From NCBI GenBank assembly GCA_002308275.1, contig DBWF01000006.1:1-33401 (forward strand): DNA of 33,401 nt, written 5' to 3'. The stretch comes from Caryophanales bacterium UBA1245. GTDB lineage: Bacteria; Bacillota_I; Bacilli_A; ML615J-28; CAG-313. How positions within the stretch are numbered: position 1 is the first letter of the stretch; each line of letters begins with the position of its first letter. The translations under genes and the position numbers were made by a program. The notes under the pieces are model-generated. The model was given only the letters and a program-made list of their open reading frames with translations, was not told the origin of the DNA and ran no database searches. This document shows positions 16,420-23,656 of this stretch, in pieces.

Positions 16420-17886
16420 CTATTCATTAATATTAATAATAAATGGTAATACTGGAATACCAGTAGTAGCTTTTAGGTTTCCTAAATATAATGCTTCATC
16501 TTGAGCATATAGAATTGTATAATCATTACCAGCTTCTAATTGTTCTTCAGTTAAATCAAGGGTTAAATATAAATAGTTACTTGTGATACTGAATTCATAT
16601 TCAATTTCCTCACCTTTACTATCAATAACCATTAAACTCTTGATTTCATCAACCTTTTCAATAACAACACCAGTATTGAAAGAAATTGTAATGTTTTCTT
16701 GATTAGCAACGATATTGACATAAGCAGGAGCAAAATAGTTCTTCTTAGCTCGATATGCATTCTCATAAGTAATATCATAAATCCGGTCAACATAACCATC
16801 ATAATCAAAACTGATTGTTGGATCATTTTCAGGATTTTCTTCATCAGGAGTAATTTCCACTAAATCATAAGTTGGAATAATACCCATATTATTTAATTGA
16901 TATGCACAAGTTGCTTGGGCACTTCTTAAAGCATTTGAATATGCTTTTTGTTCATAGTCTTCTTGAATCGTAAAGAATTCTAAACTATTTTCACTAAAAA
17001 TGGAATCAGAGAAGATTTGGGTAATCAAATAACTATAAGTATAACTTGTTTGTTGATACTCTTCTTCTGTTAAATCTTGGAAATCACTTTGTCCTTGGCT
17101 CCACCAAATACCTTTAAAGGCATGATCCTTTAGTGGTTCTAGGTATGATGAATACATTGAACCTGGTTCATCAGCGTTGATATGATCATTTTCTAATAAT
17201 GTTTCACGGCCAAGTTTAGTTAAATAGTTTAAGATTACTTTATGCTTTGAGGCAACATCACGATTTAACCAAGCATCCGCATGACCACTTAAAAGAGTTG
17301 CATCAACAATTGCGACTGGCACATTAAGTTTTTTCAAGAGCTTATGACCTAAATCAATAGCAAGATTATAAACAAGATTACTTGTTTCGTCACACCATAA
17401 TAAGCCAATATTAGTATTCTTTAAAAACATTAGGCCGCTAGTAGCATCTTCAGCAACTTCTCTTTCAACAGTTGCCATTCTTTCACCCATCAACATCCAT
17501 ACTTCGCCAAACAAGAGGTGTTCGATTTTCTTAGTATGCACCGAATCAGTAATAAGTAAGTGATACTCATTAAAACTAGCTTCAGGAGCAGGCATTGTAA
17601 TTTGATAATTTCCTTTAGCATCAACTATGTCACTTAATTGTTTAACGATATAACCATTTTGGTCATACAGAGTTGCTTTAATTAAAACGCCTTCTTCACT
17701 TTCCCCTTTAATGACAAAGTCTTTTTGTTGTTGAATAATGGCACCATCTTGGTAATATTCATCAATTGTAAAGTCATTGGTTGGTACTTTACCTTCTTTT
17801 TCAGGCTCAGTACGATTGGTAATGTCACAACCAACAAGTAAAGTTAACAATATCATGCATAAAAAGATTAATCCTTTTCTCATCAT
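16420..17886 (-). CDS. Sialate O-acetylesterase-like lipoprotein, probably catalytically degenerate
   Basis: A 488-residue predicted lipoprotein (lipobox LLVGC, Cys20). The N-terminal beta domain (about 40-125) and the entry LLFGEVWMLMGERM (124-137) line up with the sialate O-acetylesterase sequence GDVWLCSGQSNM, but GQSN is replaced and the nucleophile Ser is absent. The second block GIWWSQGQSD (259-268) matches IWYQGESN. No DIHP-type catalytic His block is visible, and a beta-rich C-terminal domain follows. Likely a glycan-binding relative rather than an active esterase; this is inference. It is first in an operon with nusB-xseA-xseB-dxs-recN, 10 bases from nusB. The ATG at 17883, three bases later, is an equally good start. 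Confidence 0.65.
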   Translation of the reverse strand: MMRKGLIFLCMILLTLLVGCDITNRTEPEKEGKVPTNDFTIDEYYQDGAIIQQQKDFVIKGESEEGVLIKATLYDQNGYIVKQLSDIVDAKGNYQITMPAPEASFNEYHLLITDSVHTKKIEHLLFGEVWMLMGERMATVEREVAEDATSGLMFLKNTNIGLLWCDETSNLVYNLAIDLGHKLLKKLNVPVAIVDATLLSGHADAWLNRDVASKHKVILNYLTKLGRETLLENDHINADEPGSMYSSYLEPLKDHAFKGIWWSQGQSDFQDLTEEEYQQTSYTYSYLITQIFSDSIFSENSLEFFTIQEDYEQKAYSNALRSAQATCAYQLNNMGIIPTYDLVEITPDEENPENDPTISFDYDGYVDRIYDITYENAYRAKKNYFAPAYVNIVANQENITISFNTGVVIEKVDEIKSLMVIDSKGEEIEYEFSITSNYLYLTLDLTEEQLEAGNDYTILYAQDEALYLGNLKATTGIPVLPFIININE

Positions 17887-17909
17887 GATCCCTCACTTTC
17901 TTATTTATT

Positions 17910-17915
17910 ATTATA
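17910..17915 (-). promoter_or_regulatory. -10 of the lipoprotein-nusB-recN operon
   Basis: TATAAT on the minus strand about 24 bases before the first ATG; the -35 at 17 bases (TTTTAA) is poor. Confidence 0.45.
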
Positions 17916-17978
17916 CACTAAAAATGTTATTTTTAAAAGCAAAACACAAATAATACCTATATTTTAACCATTTTTAGC

Positions 17979-18009
17979 AAAAAAGCGATGAATAATTTCA
18001 TCACTTTTA
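17979..18009 (-). terminator. trmL terminator
   Basis: On the minus strand AAAAGTGATGAA, loop ATTA, TTCATCGCTTTT (12 pairs, one G-T), ending in TTTTTT, directly after the trmL stop. Confidence 0.85.
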
Positions 18010-18528
18010 CTATTTTAATAAGAAATCCTTACCCTTTAAGGTTTCGGGTTCATATCTAGATAAATCATTATAGTTTTGTTGTCTAAGGGCTTCATAGATA
18101 CAGATTGCGGCGACATTACTGATGTTAAGACTTCTAATTTTATCATTCGTTGGAATTCTGACACAGCGGTCCAAATGTTCTTTTAAGATTTCTTTAGGAA
18201 TACCGGTTGATTCTTTACCAATAATGAAGTAGTATTCTTTCGTATTATCAGATAGTTCCATTGTATCAGGTGTATGAAAGCCATAGCGAGTTAAGAAATA
18301 CATTTCGCCTTGGTTTTTGGACAAAAAATCTGTCCATGACTCATACACATAAAAGTCGACATTTGGTACATAGTTAACTGCACATCTTTTAAGATGAGCA
18401 TCATCTAGTTTAAAGCCGAGTGGTTTAATAAAATGTAAAACAGTATTGGTACCAGCACAACTACGCATAATATTACCTGAATTTTGGGGAATCTCGGGTT
18501 CAAATAAAACAATATGATTTCTAGCCAT
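18010..18528 (-). CDS. trmL: tRNA (cytidine/uridine-34 2'-O)-methyltransferase TrmL
   Basis: A 172-residue SPOUT methyltransferase that methylates the ribose of wobble base 34 in tRNA-Leu (CAA and UAA anticodons) using S-adenosylmethionine. Motifs: LFEPEIPQNSGNIMRSC at the N-terminus, GKESTGIP, and IPTNDKIRSLNISNVAAICIYEALRQ forming the trefoil knot. Length is typical. The ATG at 18528 is nine bases after GAGG; the ATG at 18537 abuts it. Its likely substrate, tRNA-Leu(CAA), is encoded at 21842 in this window. Confidence 0.92.
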   Translation of the reverse strand: MARNHIVLFEPEIPQNSGNIMRSCAGTNTVLHFIKPLGFKLDDAHLKRCAVNYVPNVDFYVYESWTDFLSKNQGEMYFLTRYGFHTPDTMELSDNTKEYYFIIGKESTGIPKEILKEHLDRCVRIPTNDKIRSLNISNVAAICIYEALRQQNYNDLSRYEPETLKGKDFLLK

Positions 18529-18553
18529 AATAATCATCCTCTTTTTCTTTTAT

Positions 18554-18559
18554 ATTATA
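18554..18559 (-). promoter_or_regulatory. -10 of trmL
   Basis: TATAAT on the minus strand, 25 bases before the ATG; -35 not clear. Confidence 0.45.
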
Positions 18560-18609
18560 TCATATTTTATTAGATTCGTCTTATACTTTAGCCCATTTTA
18601 CTACTTAAC

Positions 18610-18638
18610 TTGAATAATTTTGTAAAATCAAGTATAAT
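18610..18638 (+). promoter_or_regulatory. Promoter of the MFS transporter
   Basis: TTGAAT (18610-18615), exactly 17 bases, TATAAT (18633-18638). Confidence 0.75.
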
Positions 18639-18671
18639 ACTAATGGATGTTTTAAACAGAAAGGATTTATT

Positions 18672-20213
18672 ATGGATATTAGTACAGCGCAAAGTGCGCA
18701 ATTAAAATTTACAAAAGACTATCGTCGTAGAACTTTATGGATTGGTCTTGCCTTCTTTGGAATTCTTTTGGTATGGCAATTATATAATTCCTATTGTTCA
18801 CCAATGCTTTCTTTCTTATTCGCTAAACACGATTATGCAAGTAAAGTTGAAGAAGGTAAAATCTTAGCTGCAGCTCTTGGTGTTAAGCTAGATATGAAGT
18901 TCTTACTTGCTAATAACTTCATTACCGAAGCTGATTACCTATCAATCCAATGGAAAGTAGGTATCGTTATGGCTTTAGATAATATTGCGGCTTTATTCAT
19001 TATGCCAATCTTTGGTAATTTGTCAGATAAGACGCATACTAAAGTTGGTAAACGGATGCCTTATATTATCGTTGGTTCAGTTGTAACAGCAATGGTTCTT
19101 CCTTTGATTCCATTCTTCTTTGCAAGTGGTATGCATTCTGCTGACCGGGCTTTAGTTGGTATGATCGTTGGTATGATTGCAACAATGGTTGTTATCATTA
19201 TCTTTATGATGAGTTATCGTTCACCAGCCGTTGCTTTAATGCCTGATTTAACACCAAAACCACTTCGTAGTAAAGCTAATGGCTTAATCAACATCGTTGG
19301 TTATGTTGGTGGCGCTGTTGGATCAGTATTTGCGATTGTTATCCCAGTTACTAAATACATCGATGGATCTAATACTTCTCTTTGGATGTTAGAAATTCCA
19401 TTTATTGTATGCTCAGTAACCCTACTTGCTTCGCTTGTTTTATTATTCATTAAAGTTAAAGAAAACAAATTACATGAACAACTTGATGAAGAAATTCGTT
19501 TAGGTGATGCTTTAGGTGAATCAGCTGAACAAGTTACTTCTACTGAAAAACTATCAAAAACCAATATTCGTAACCTTGCTTTAATATTAGTTGCCGAAGT
19601 ATTCTGGTTTATGTCACTAAATGCAGTTGAAACATTCCAAACTAACTATGTAATGTTCTGGTTGAACTGTTCTTCTGCTGGTGGTGCTATTATGACTGTT
19701 ATTTCTGGTGCCGCAAGTGTTATTGGTTTCTTAGTTGCAGGTGCTTTAGCTGATAAGATTGGTCGTAAATGGACCATCTTTGCTGGTATTTGCACAGTAA
19801 CTCTATGCTATATCATCTATTCACTAATCCCACAAGTTGAAGTTCCACTTGGTGATTCTAGTAAAGTCTTCACTGCAAGTCTACCATTCATCTTCTTTAT
19901 TTTATTACCAATGGTTGGCTTTGGTTCTTCACTAATTCACATTTGTTCATTCCCACTTGTAACTGACTATTGCACATCTGAAAAATTAGGACGTTTTACA
20001 TCTCTATATTATTCAGCTTCAATGTTAGCTCAATCAATTACTCCAATTTGTATCGGTTTCATTTTCATCAATACATCTTGGCGGGCTCTACCAATTTATT
20101 CAGCAATTCTAATGGCTTTAGCTGGTCTAGTCTTCTTCTTTGTTAAAGCACCACGTGCTAAAGATACAGGCGTTAATGCTAAAGGTTTAGAAGCTCTTGG
20201 TAGTGATGACTAA
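18672..20213 (+). CDS. MFS transporter, GPH/SLC45-like sugar permease
   Basis: A 513-residue membrane protein with about 12 hydrophobic helices. The loop NLSDKTHTKVGKRMPYI (about 116-132) matches the major-facilitator loop GxxSDRxxxxxGRRxP as seen in sucrose-type SLC45 and GPH permeases. Its counterpart in the second half is GALADKIGRKWTIF. A long polar loop between helices 6 and 7 (about 255-300) is typical. The substrate is probably a sugar or glycoside taken up with a cation; it is not determinable here. AAAGGA precedes the ATG. Single gene with its own promoter and terminator. Confidence 0.82.
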   Translation: MDISTAQSAQLKFTKDYRRRTLWIGLAFFGILLVWQLYNSYCSPMLSFLFAKHDYASKVEEGKILAAALGVKLDMKFLLANNFITEADYLSIQWKVGIVMALDNIAALFIMPIFGNLSDKTHTKVGKRMPYIIVGSVVTAMVLPLIPFFFASGMHSADRALVGMIVGMIATMVVIIIFMMSYRSPAVALMPDLTPKPLRSKANGLINIVGYVGGAVGSVFAIVIPVTKYIDGSNTSLWMLEIPFIVCSVTLLASLVLLFIKVKENKLHEQLDEEIRLGDALGESAEQVTSTEKLSKTNIRNLALILVAEVFWFMSLNAVETFQTNYVMFWLNCSSAGGAIMTVISGAASVIGFLVAGALADKIGRKWTIFAGICTVTLCYIIYSLIPQVEVPLGDSSKVFTASLPFIFFILLPMVGFGSSLIHICSFPLVTDYCTSEKLGRFTSLYYSASMLAQSITPICIGFIFINTSWRALPIYSAILMALAGLVFFFVKAPRAKDTGVNAKGLEALGSDD

Positions 20214-20216
20214 AAC

Positions 20217-20248
20217 AAAAAGTTCTTCCCCAAAGGAAGAACTTTTTT
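20217..20248. terminator. Bidirectional terminator, MFS gene / 5'-nucleotidase
   Basis: AAAAAGTTCTTCC (20217-20229), loop CCAAA, GGAAGAACTTTTTT (20235-20248). It serves both convergent genes; its T-run overlaps the nucleotidase stop codon. Confidence 0.9.
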
Positions 20249-21734
20249 ATGCTAACCACTTTTCGCCTGTTTTGCCGAGTTCTCTAAGTGCATTAATCAT
20301 AATATCCCGAACTAAACATTGAACAATTTCTATATTATCGCCTTCGTCATAAATAATGGCTTCTCTGTCAAATAGATAATCAACACAAGCTAAGACATAG
20401 GTTTGTTCAGCATCAATGGCTTCACCATTACTAAAGGCGAACGAATTACCACTTTGAACAATGTTACTCGAATATACCGCATCACTAATTTTTAAAATAT
20501 TGATAATTTCAGCACCCGTAAAGGTTGCGGTTTTAACTAAATTATCAAAAGGCATTATTTCATACACTTTTTTAACATCGACATTACTATTTTCACGAAT
20601 TGGAAAAGCTGAATTTCTAATACCACCACTATTAATAACTGCAATGTCGCATGGAATAGCATCAAGAATTGCATCAGCTGTCCAAATAGCAACACTACTT
20701 CTTGAAACATTTCGGCTGGCAACAGCTAATACTTCTGACATGATTGGTTCAATCTCTTTAGCCATCGCAGCAATCTTTGCTTTTAAGGTTTCATCTTCAT
20801 AAATATCTAGGCCACCTAGATCAATATTTTTCATTTGATCATATTCAGCAAATTTATTAAGACTATTATTAAATGTAAAATGGGTTGTTGTAGCATAGCG
20901 ACAAGCCGTACCTGCTTGTGTAACAGGGATTATTTCTCCATTACCATTAGTTAGTGTTCTTGTATATGTTGCATGAGTATGGGAATTAATAATATAGTCT
21001 ACTGCTTCGTCCCCTGCTAATGCCGCAATCCTATTATTAGTTCCATCAAAGGCATCATGACCCATTGCAATAACAAAGTCAGCACCCTTTTGATGTAATT
21101 CTTTAGCATATTTTTGAATTAGTGGAACAGGATCAACAAATTCATAAGCACTAACCTTTGATGCCGCAATATCACTTTCAATGCCTAAGCCCATATAACC
21201 AATAACGCCAACTTGGAATTGTTCATAATCATATAATTGATATGGAATTAGACCAGCCATTAATTCACCAGTTGTTTTTTCCATAACGTTACATGATAAT
21301 AGTGGGAAATTAGCTTCGCCATTGGCAGGGTTACCATCAAAATAAGCAAGTACAGTTTCTATATCCCAGTCAAATTCATGGTTACCTAAAACCATCGCAT
21401 CAAAACCAACATCATTCATTACTTCAATCATATTTCGGCCATAGCTATAATTAGATAGAGCCGTACCTTGGAACATATCACCAGCTGATAAGACTAAAAC
21501 TGCTTGAGTTTCATCTTTTTCTTGCTCTTTAACATACCAAGATAAGCCAGGCATTGCGAAAGTATCATCATTAGCTTCCATTGTGCCATGAACATCGTTA
21601 ATAGCAATAACTTTTAAACTAGTATATGGCTTCTTTTCATGTGTCTCTTGATTCTTATCTTTTCCACAGCCAAACATCAAAAAGACACTTATTGTAATTA
21701 TTAATAATAAAAATACTTTTCTAATTCTTTTCAT
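20247..21734 (-). CDS. Lipoprotein 5'-nucleotidase / UDP-sugar hydrolase family
   Basis: A 495-residue surface-anchored metallophosphoesterase (lipobox LMFGC, Cys23). Two-metal ligands sit in AINDVHG (44-50), SAGDMFQG (83-90), LGNHEFD (116-122), MGHDAF and INSHTHAT. The C-terminal 5'-nucleotidase domain carries NSGGIRN and MPFDNLV, the substrate-binding part. It would dephosphorylate nucleotides outside the cell so nucleosides can be taken up, which suits the pdp, deoC and deoD genes in the window. The specific nucleotide preference is unknown. It could also hydrolyse other phosphoesters, as several family members do. Confidence 0.88.
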   Translation of the reverse strand: MKRIRKVFLLLIITISVFLMFGCGKDKNQETHEKKPYTSLKVIAINDVHGTMEANDDTFAMPGLSWYVKEQEKDETQAVLVLSAGDMFQGTALSNYSYGRNMIEVMNDVGFDAMVLGNHEFDWDIETVLAYFDGNPANGEANFPLLSCNVMEKTTGELMAGLIPYQLYDYEQFQVGVIGYMGLGIESDIAASKVSAYEFVDPVPLIQKYAKELHQKGADFVIAMGHDAFDGTNNRIAALAGDEAVDYIINSHTHATYTRTLTNGNGEIIPVTQAGTACRYATTTHFTFNNSLNKFAEYDQMKNIDLGGLDIYEDETLKAKIAAMAKEIEPIMSEVLAVASRNVSRSSVAIWTADAILDAIPCDIAVINSGGIRNSAFPIRENSNVDVKKVYEIMPFDNLVKTATFTGAEIINILKISDAVYSSNIVQSGNSFAFSNGEAIDAEQTYVLACVDYLFDREAIIYDEGDNIEIVQCLVRDIMINALRELGKTGEKWLA

Positions 21735-21752
21735 ATTTTTTACCTCTTTATA

Positions 21753-21780
21753 ATTCTAACATAAATTTAATGATTTGTAA
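21753..21780 (-). promoter_or_regulatory. Putative promoter of the 5'-nucleotidase gene
   Basis: Minus strand: TTACAA (21775-21780), 16 bases, TAGAAT (21753-21758) with an extended TGt before it. Modest match. Confidence 0.4.
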
Positions 21781-21802
21781 TACGAGATACTAATTATTTC
21801 AC

Positions 21803-21831
21803 TTGAAAAATTAGAGAAAAAAGCGTATAAT
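21803..21831 (+). promoter_or_regulatory. tRNA-Leu promoter
   Basis: TTGAAA (21803-21808), 17 bases, TATAAT (21826-21831), ending ten bases before the tRNA. Confidence 0.8.
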
Positions 21832-21841
21832 AATAATATCT

Positions 21842-21928
21842 GCCGGTGTGGTGAAATGGTAGACGCGCTGGACTCAAAATCCAGTGGGTGATGAGCCCGT
21901 GTCGGTTCGAGTCCGACCACCGGCACCA
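21842..21928 (+). tRNA. tRNA-Leu (anticodon CAA), CCA encoded
   Basis: The acceptor stem GCCGGTG pairs with CACCGGC, followed by discriminator A and encoded CCA. The anticodon stem CTGGA/TCCAG closes loop CTCAAAA, giving anticodon CAA (reads UUG). A long variable arm with a GGGT...GCCC stem is typical of Leu. The T arm contains GGTTCGAGTCC. It is a complete class II tRNA gene, followed by a terminator and then an accessory region. Confidence 0.97.
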
Positions 21929-21940
21929 ATTAAGAAGCAT

Positions 21941-21970
21941 AGGTATGATACTCGTGTTCATACCTTTTTT
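21941..21970 (+). terminator. tRNA-Leu terminator
   Basis: AGGTATGA (21941-21948), nine-base loop, TCATACCT (21958-21965), then a T-run. Confidence 0.85.
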
Positions 21971-21984
21971 CATACTTAAATGGA

Positions 21985-22004
21985 GGTATAAATCCCAATA
22001 TACC
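21985..22004. repeat. Short inverted repeat after tRNA-Leu
   Basis: GGTATA, eight bases, TATACC. It lies in the 270-base non-coding stretch between the tRNA terminator and the zinc-ribbon gene. No coding potential was seen here. Function unknown. Confidence 0.4.
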
Positions 22005-22085
22005 TATGTTAGAAGAACTATATTGATACAAAAATCACTAAATACAGAAGTTTTATAACGTCTTATTGTGTATTTTGATTTTTAA

Positions 22086-22138
22086 TAAAAAACGATAGGT
22101 TGCTATAAAAAAACGATAGTCCTATAAAAAAACGATAG
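22086..22138. repeat. Iteron-like direct repeats upstream of the zinc-ribbon gene
   Basis: CTATAAAAAAACGATAG occurs exactly at 22103-22119 and 22122-22138. A third partial copy (TAAAAAACGATAG) is at 22086-22098. The CGATAG cores are 21 and 19 bases apart, about two helical turns, so a protein could bind all on one face. CTAT/ATAG ends make each unit a partial palindrome. The array ends ten bases before the -35 of the following promoter. It could be an operator or a remnant of plasmid-type iterons. Confidence 0.7.
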
Positions 22139-22148
22139 GGTCAATCAA

Positions 22149-22177
22149 TTGTCAAAGCATATGAAAAATGGTAAAAT
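22149..22177 (+). promoter_or_regulatory. Promoter of the zinc-ribbon gene
   Basis: TTGTCA (22149-22154), 17 bases, TAAAAT (22172-22177). It lies directly downstream of the repeat array, giving a leader of about 17 bases. Confidence 0.55.
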
Positions 22178-22200
22178 AATCTTGAAAGACGGTGATAGAT

Positions 22201-22953
22201 ATGTATAAGGTAGCAAAGCTTATTATTTCATCTTATTCAAAAAAAGAGAAGATATCCGCAGATGACATTGATAATTTGTTTTCTATGCTATATAAAAATG
22301 GCCAAATTTTGAATAATTGGATAATTGAAAAGTATAATGACCGTTTTGAAGCAAGAGTCACAACAACAGACGAAGATTCTTTAGATAGTAAGTATTTCAA
22401 TAAGTATATCACAAATCAAATTAAAAAATTTAAAGTGGGAATCGAGATTATAGCGGATGATGCATTGGCTAGCGATTCGTGCCATTGCAAAGAACATAGC
22501 TATTATATTATTTCTGTTTTTCCAAACGATATGACTAGCCCTATAATATGTGGCGATTGCGGTAGAGAAATTCCTTTGATCAGAATACCATATCTCTTCA
22601 ATGAGGAAGAACACTACTCCATATTAACGTTTCAATCAATTTATAATTCGGTTGATAACCTATGGATGAACTCACTGTCTGACAGGTTTTCAAAGCGTCA
22701 GATAATCGATCCAAAATCTCAGCTTAATATTAGAGGCCTTGAAATTCGCGAGGAATTAGAAAAGAAAACACAAAGGCCTGTATATCTTTTGATATCTAAT
22801 CCAATCGGCGGGTATTTCGAATTTAAGAAAAATAATAAAAATCTTGATAGTTGCCCTAATTGCGGAGGAGATTTTAAATTCTTAAAAAACGGCTTTGTTG
22901 ATAAAGTTTGCGATAAGTGCAGAATGGCATTTATTACTCATGAAGAAAAGTAA
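22201..22953 (+). CDS. Zn-ribbon protein resembling DUF2310
   Basis: A 250-residue protein. A central CHCKEH...CGDCGREIPLIRIPYLF (about 91-135) is followed by DNLWMNSLSDRFSKRQIIDPKSQLN, RGLEIREELEKKTQRPVYLLI, and a C-terminal zinc ribbon CPNCGG...CDKC (about 216-240). This order matches what I recall of the DUF2310 family, described as Zn-ribbon, possibly nucleic-acid binding; no function is established. GGTGAT gives the ATG at 22201 over the GTG at 22192. It uses ATA (at least nine) and AGA codons much more than neighbouring core genes, which suggests transfer. It stands alone behind tRNA-Leu, next to a pseudogene. Confidence 0.7.
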   Translation: MYKVAKLIISSYSKKEKISADDIDNLFSMLYKNGQILNNWIIEKYNDRFEARVTTTDEDSLDSKYFNKYITNQIKKFKVGIEIIADDALASDSCHCKEHSYYIISVFPNDMTSPIICGDCGREIPLIRIPYLFNEEEHYSILTFQSIYNSVDNLWMNSLSDRFSKRQIIDPKSQLNIRGLEIREELEKKTQRPVYLLISNPIGGYFEFKKNNKNLDSCPNCGGDFKFLKNGFVDKVCDKCRMAFITHEEK

Positions 22954-23068
22954 ATTTTATGGAACAAGTTAACAGAAACAATGATTTCTTTCAAACGACA
23001 GGCCTTTTGAAAGCAATGAGACCAATCCGTTAATAATGCGTATTAAAAGTGTAAAAGGAGTGGTATAG

Positions 23069-23451
23069 ATGATTGATAATTATTTGAATATATTGGAATC
23101 ATTTTTGGATAATTCAAAGGCAAAAAGAATCATCTATGAGTTATCTAGCAGTAAAAAAGAATGATGCTTTTTGCAAATTCACAAATTTTGATGTTTCATT
23201 TAAGAGCACATTACGAAGAATTGAATTAACACATTTGCGAGATTCAGAAGCGATAACCGAAATAAAAAAATAACTAAGATTAAAGAATGTTTTAATCTTA
23301 AAAAAATCAAATTGAAGATTTTGAGTCGGCTTATATCGATTCGGTTAATTCTTATATGTGTAATGTTTTGGTTGTCGACGCTAACATAGTCATTTATATA
23401 GGTGAATGTTATTTTGGGGCTTCCGATAAATACATCCTTTTATTAAAATAA
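23069..23451 (+). pseudogene. Frameshifted small gene of unknown family
   Basis: AAAAGGAG precedes an ATG at 23069 that opens 31 codons (MIDNYLNILESFLDNS...) and stops at 23164. Reading continues in other frames. Removing one A from the six-A run at 23153-23158 continues through KNDAFCKFTNFDVSFKSTL. Adding one A to the seven-A run at 23264-23270 continues as ITKIKECFNL. Adding one A to the run at 23300-23306 continues through QIEDFESAYIDSVNSYM to YILLLK and TAA at 23449. The repaired protein would be about 127 residues. Three breaks, all in A-runs, indicate decay or homopolymer errors. Family not recognised. Confidence 0.65.
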
Positions 23452-23482
23452 GCCTTTATATTAACTTTAATCTTAGTTCAAA

Positions 23483-23511
23483 GGGTGTTCAAATCACTCT
23501 AGGGGTGTTCA
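23483..23511. repeat. Direct repeat pair GGGTGTTCA
   Basis: GGGTGTTCA at 23483-23491 and 23503-23511, 20 bases apart, inside 200 bases with no gene. Spaced repeats of this kind occur in ends of some insertion elements, but no transposase is present here. Confidence 0.4.
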
Positions 23512-23575
23512 CTTTTTGAGGTGGGGATGTTTAACCTTGTATTAAAATGGTTCATCTTTGCCATTTTGTATTATT

Positions 23576-23603
23576 CTCTTTTGTTATTCAAAAGAGTTTT
23601 TTT
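23576..23603 (+). terminator. Terminator at the end of the accessory stretch
   Basis: CTCTTTTG (23576-23583), loop TTATT, CAAAAGAG (23589-23596), then seven T. It insulates pepT from upstream transcription. Confidence 0.8.
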
Positions 23604-23627
23604 ATTATCTAAGTCGCACTTATGTGT

Positions 23628-23633
23628 TATAAT
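23628..23633 (+). promoter_or_regulatory. pepT extended -10
   Basis: TGtTATAAT, 23 bases before the ATG; -35 is poor (TTATCT at 17 bases). Confidence 0.5.
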
Positions 23634-23656
23634 AAATACATAGCAAAGGAGTAAAT

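Noticed and set aside
22086..22138. CRISPR array
   Set aside because: Only two full 17-base repeats with 2-5 base gaps between them; no spacers of normal length and no cas genes.
23136..23273. Independent 45-codon gene starting MSYLAVKKND
   Set aside because: No ribosome binding site, and its sequence continues that of the frame opened at 23069, so it is better read as part of one broken gene.
21842..23656. Attachment-site duplication of the tRNA-Leu 3' end
   Set aside because: I looked for a second copy of the CCGACCACCGGCACCA end downstream to pepT and found none; no integrase gene either.
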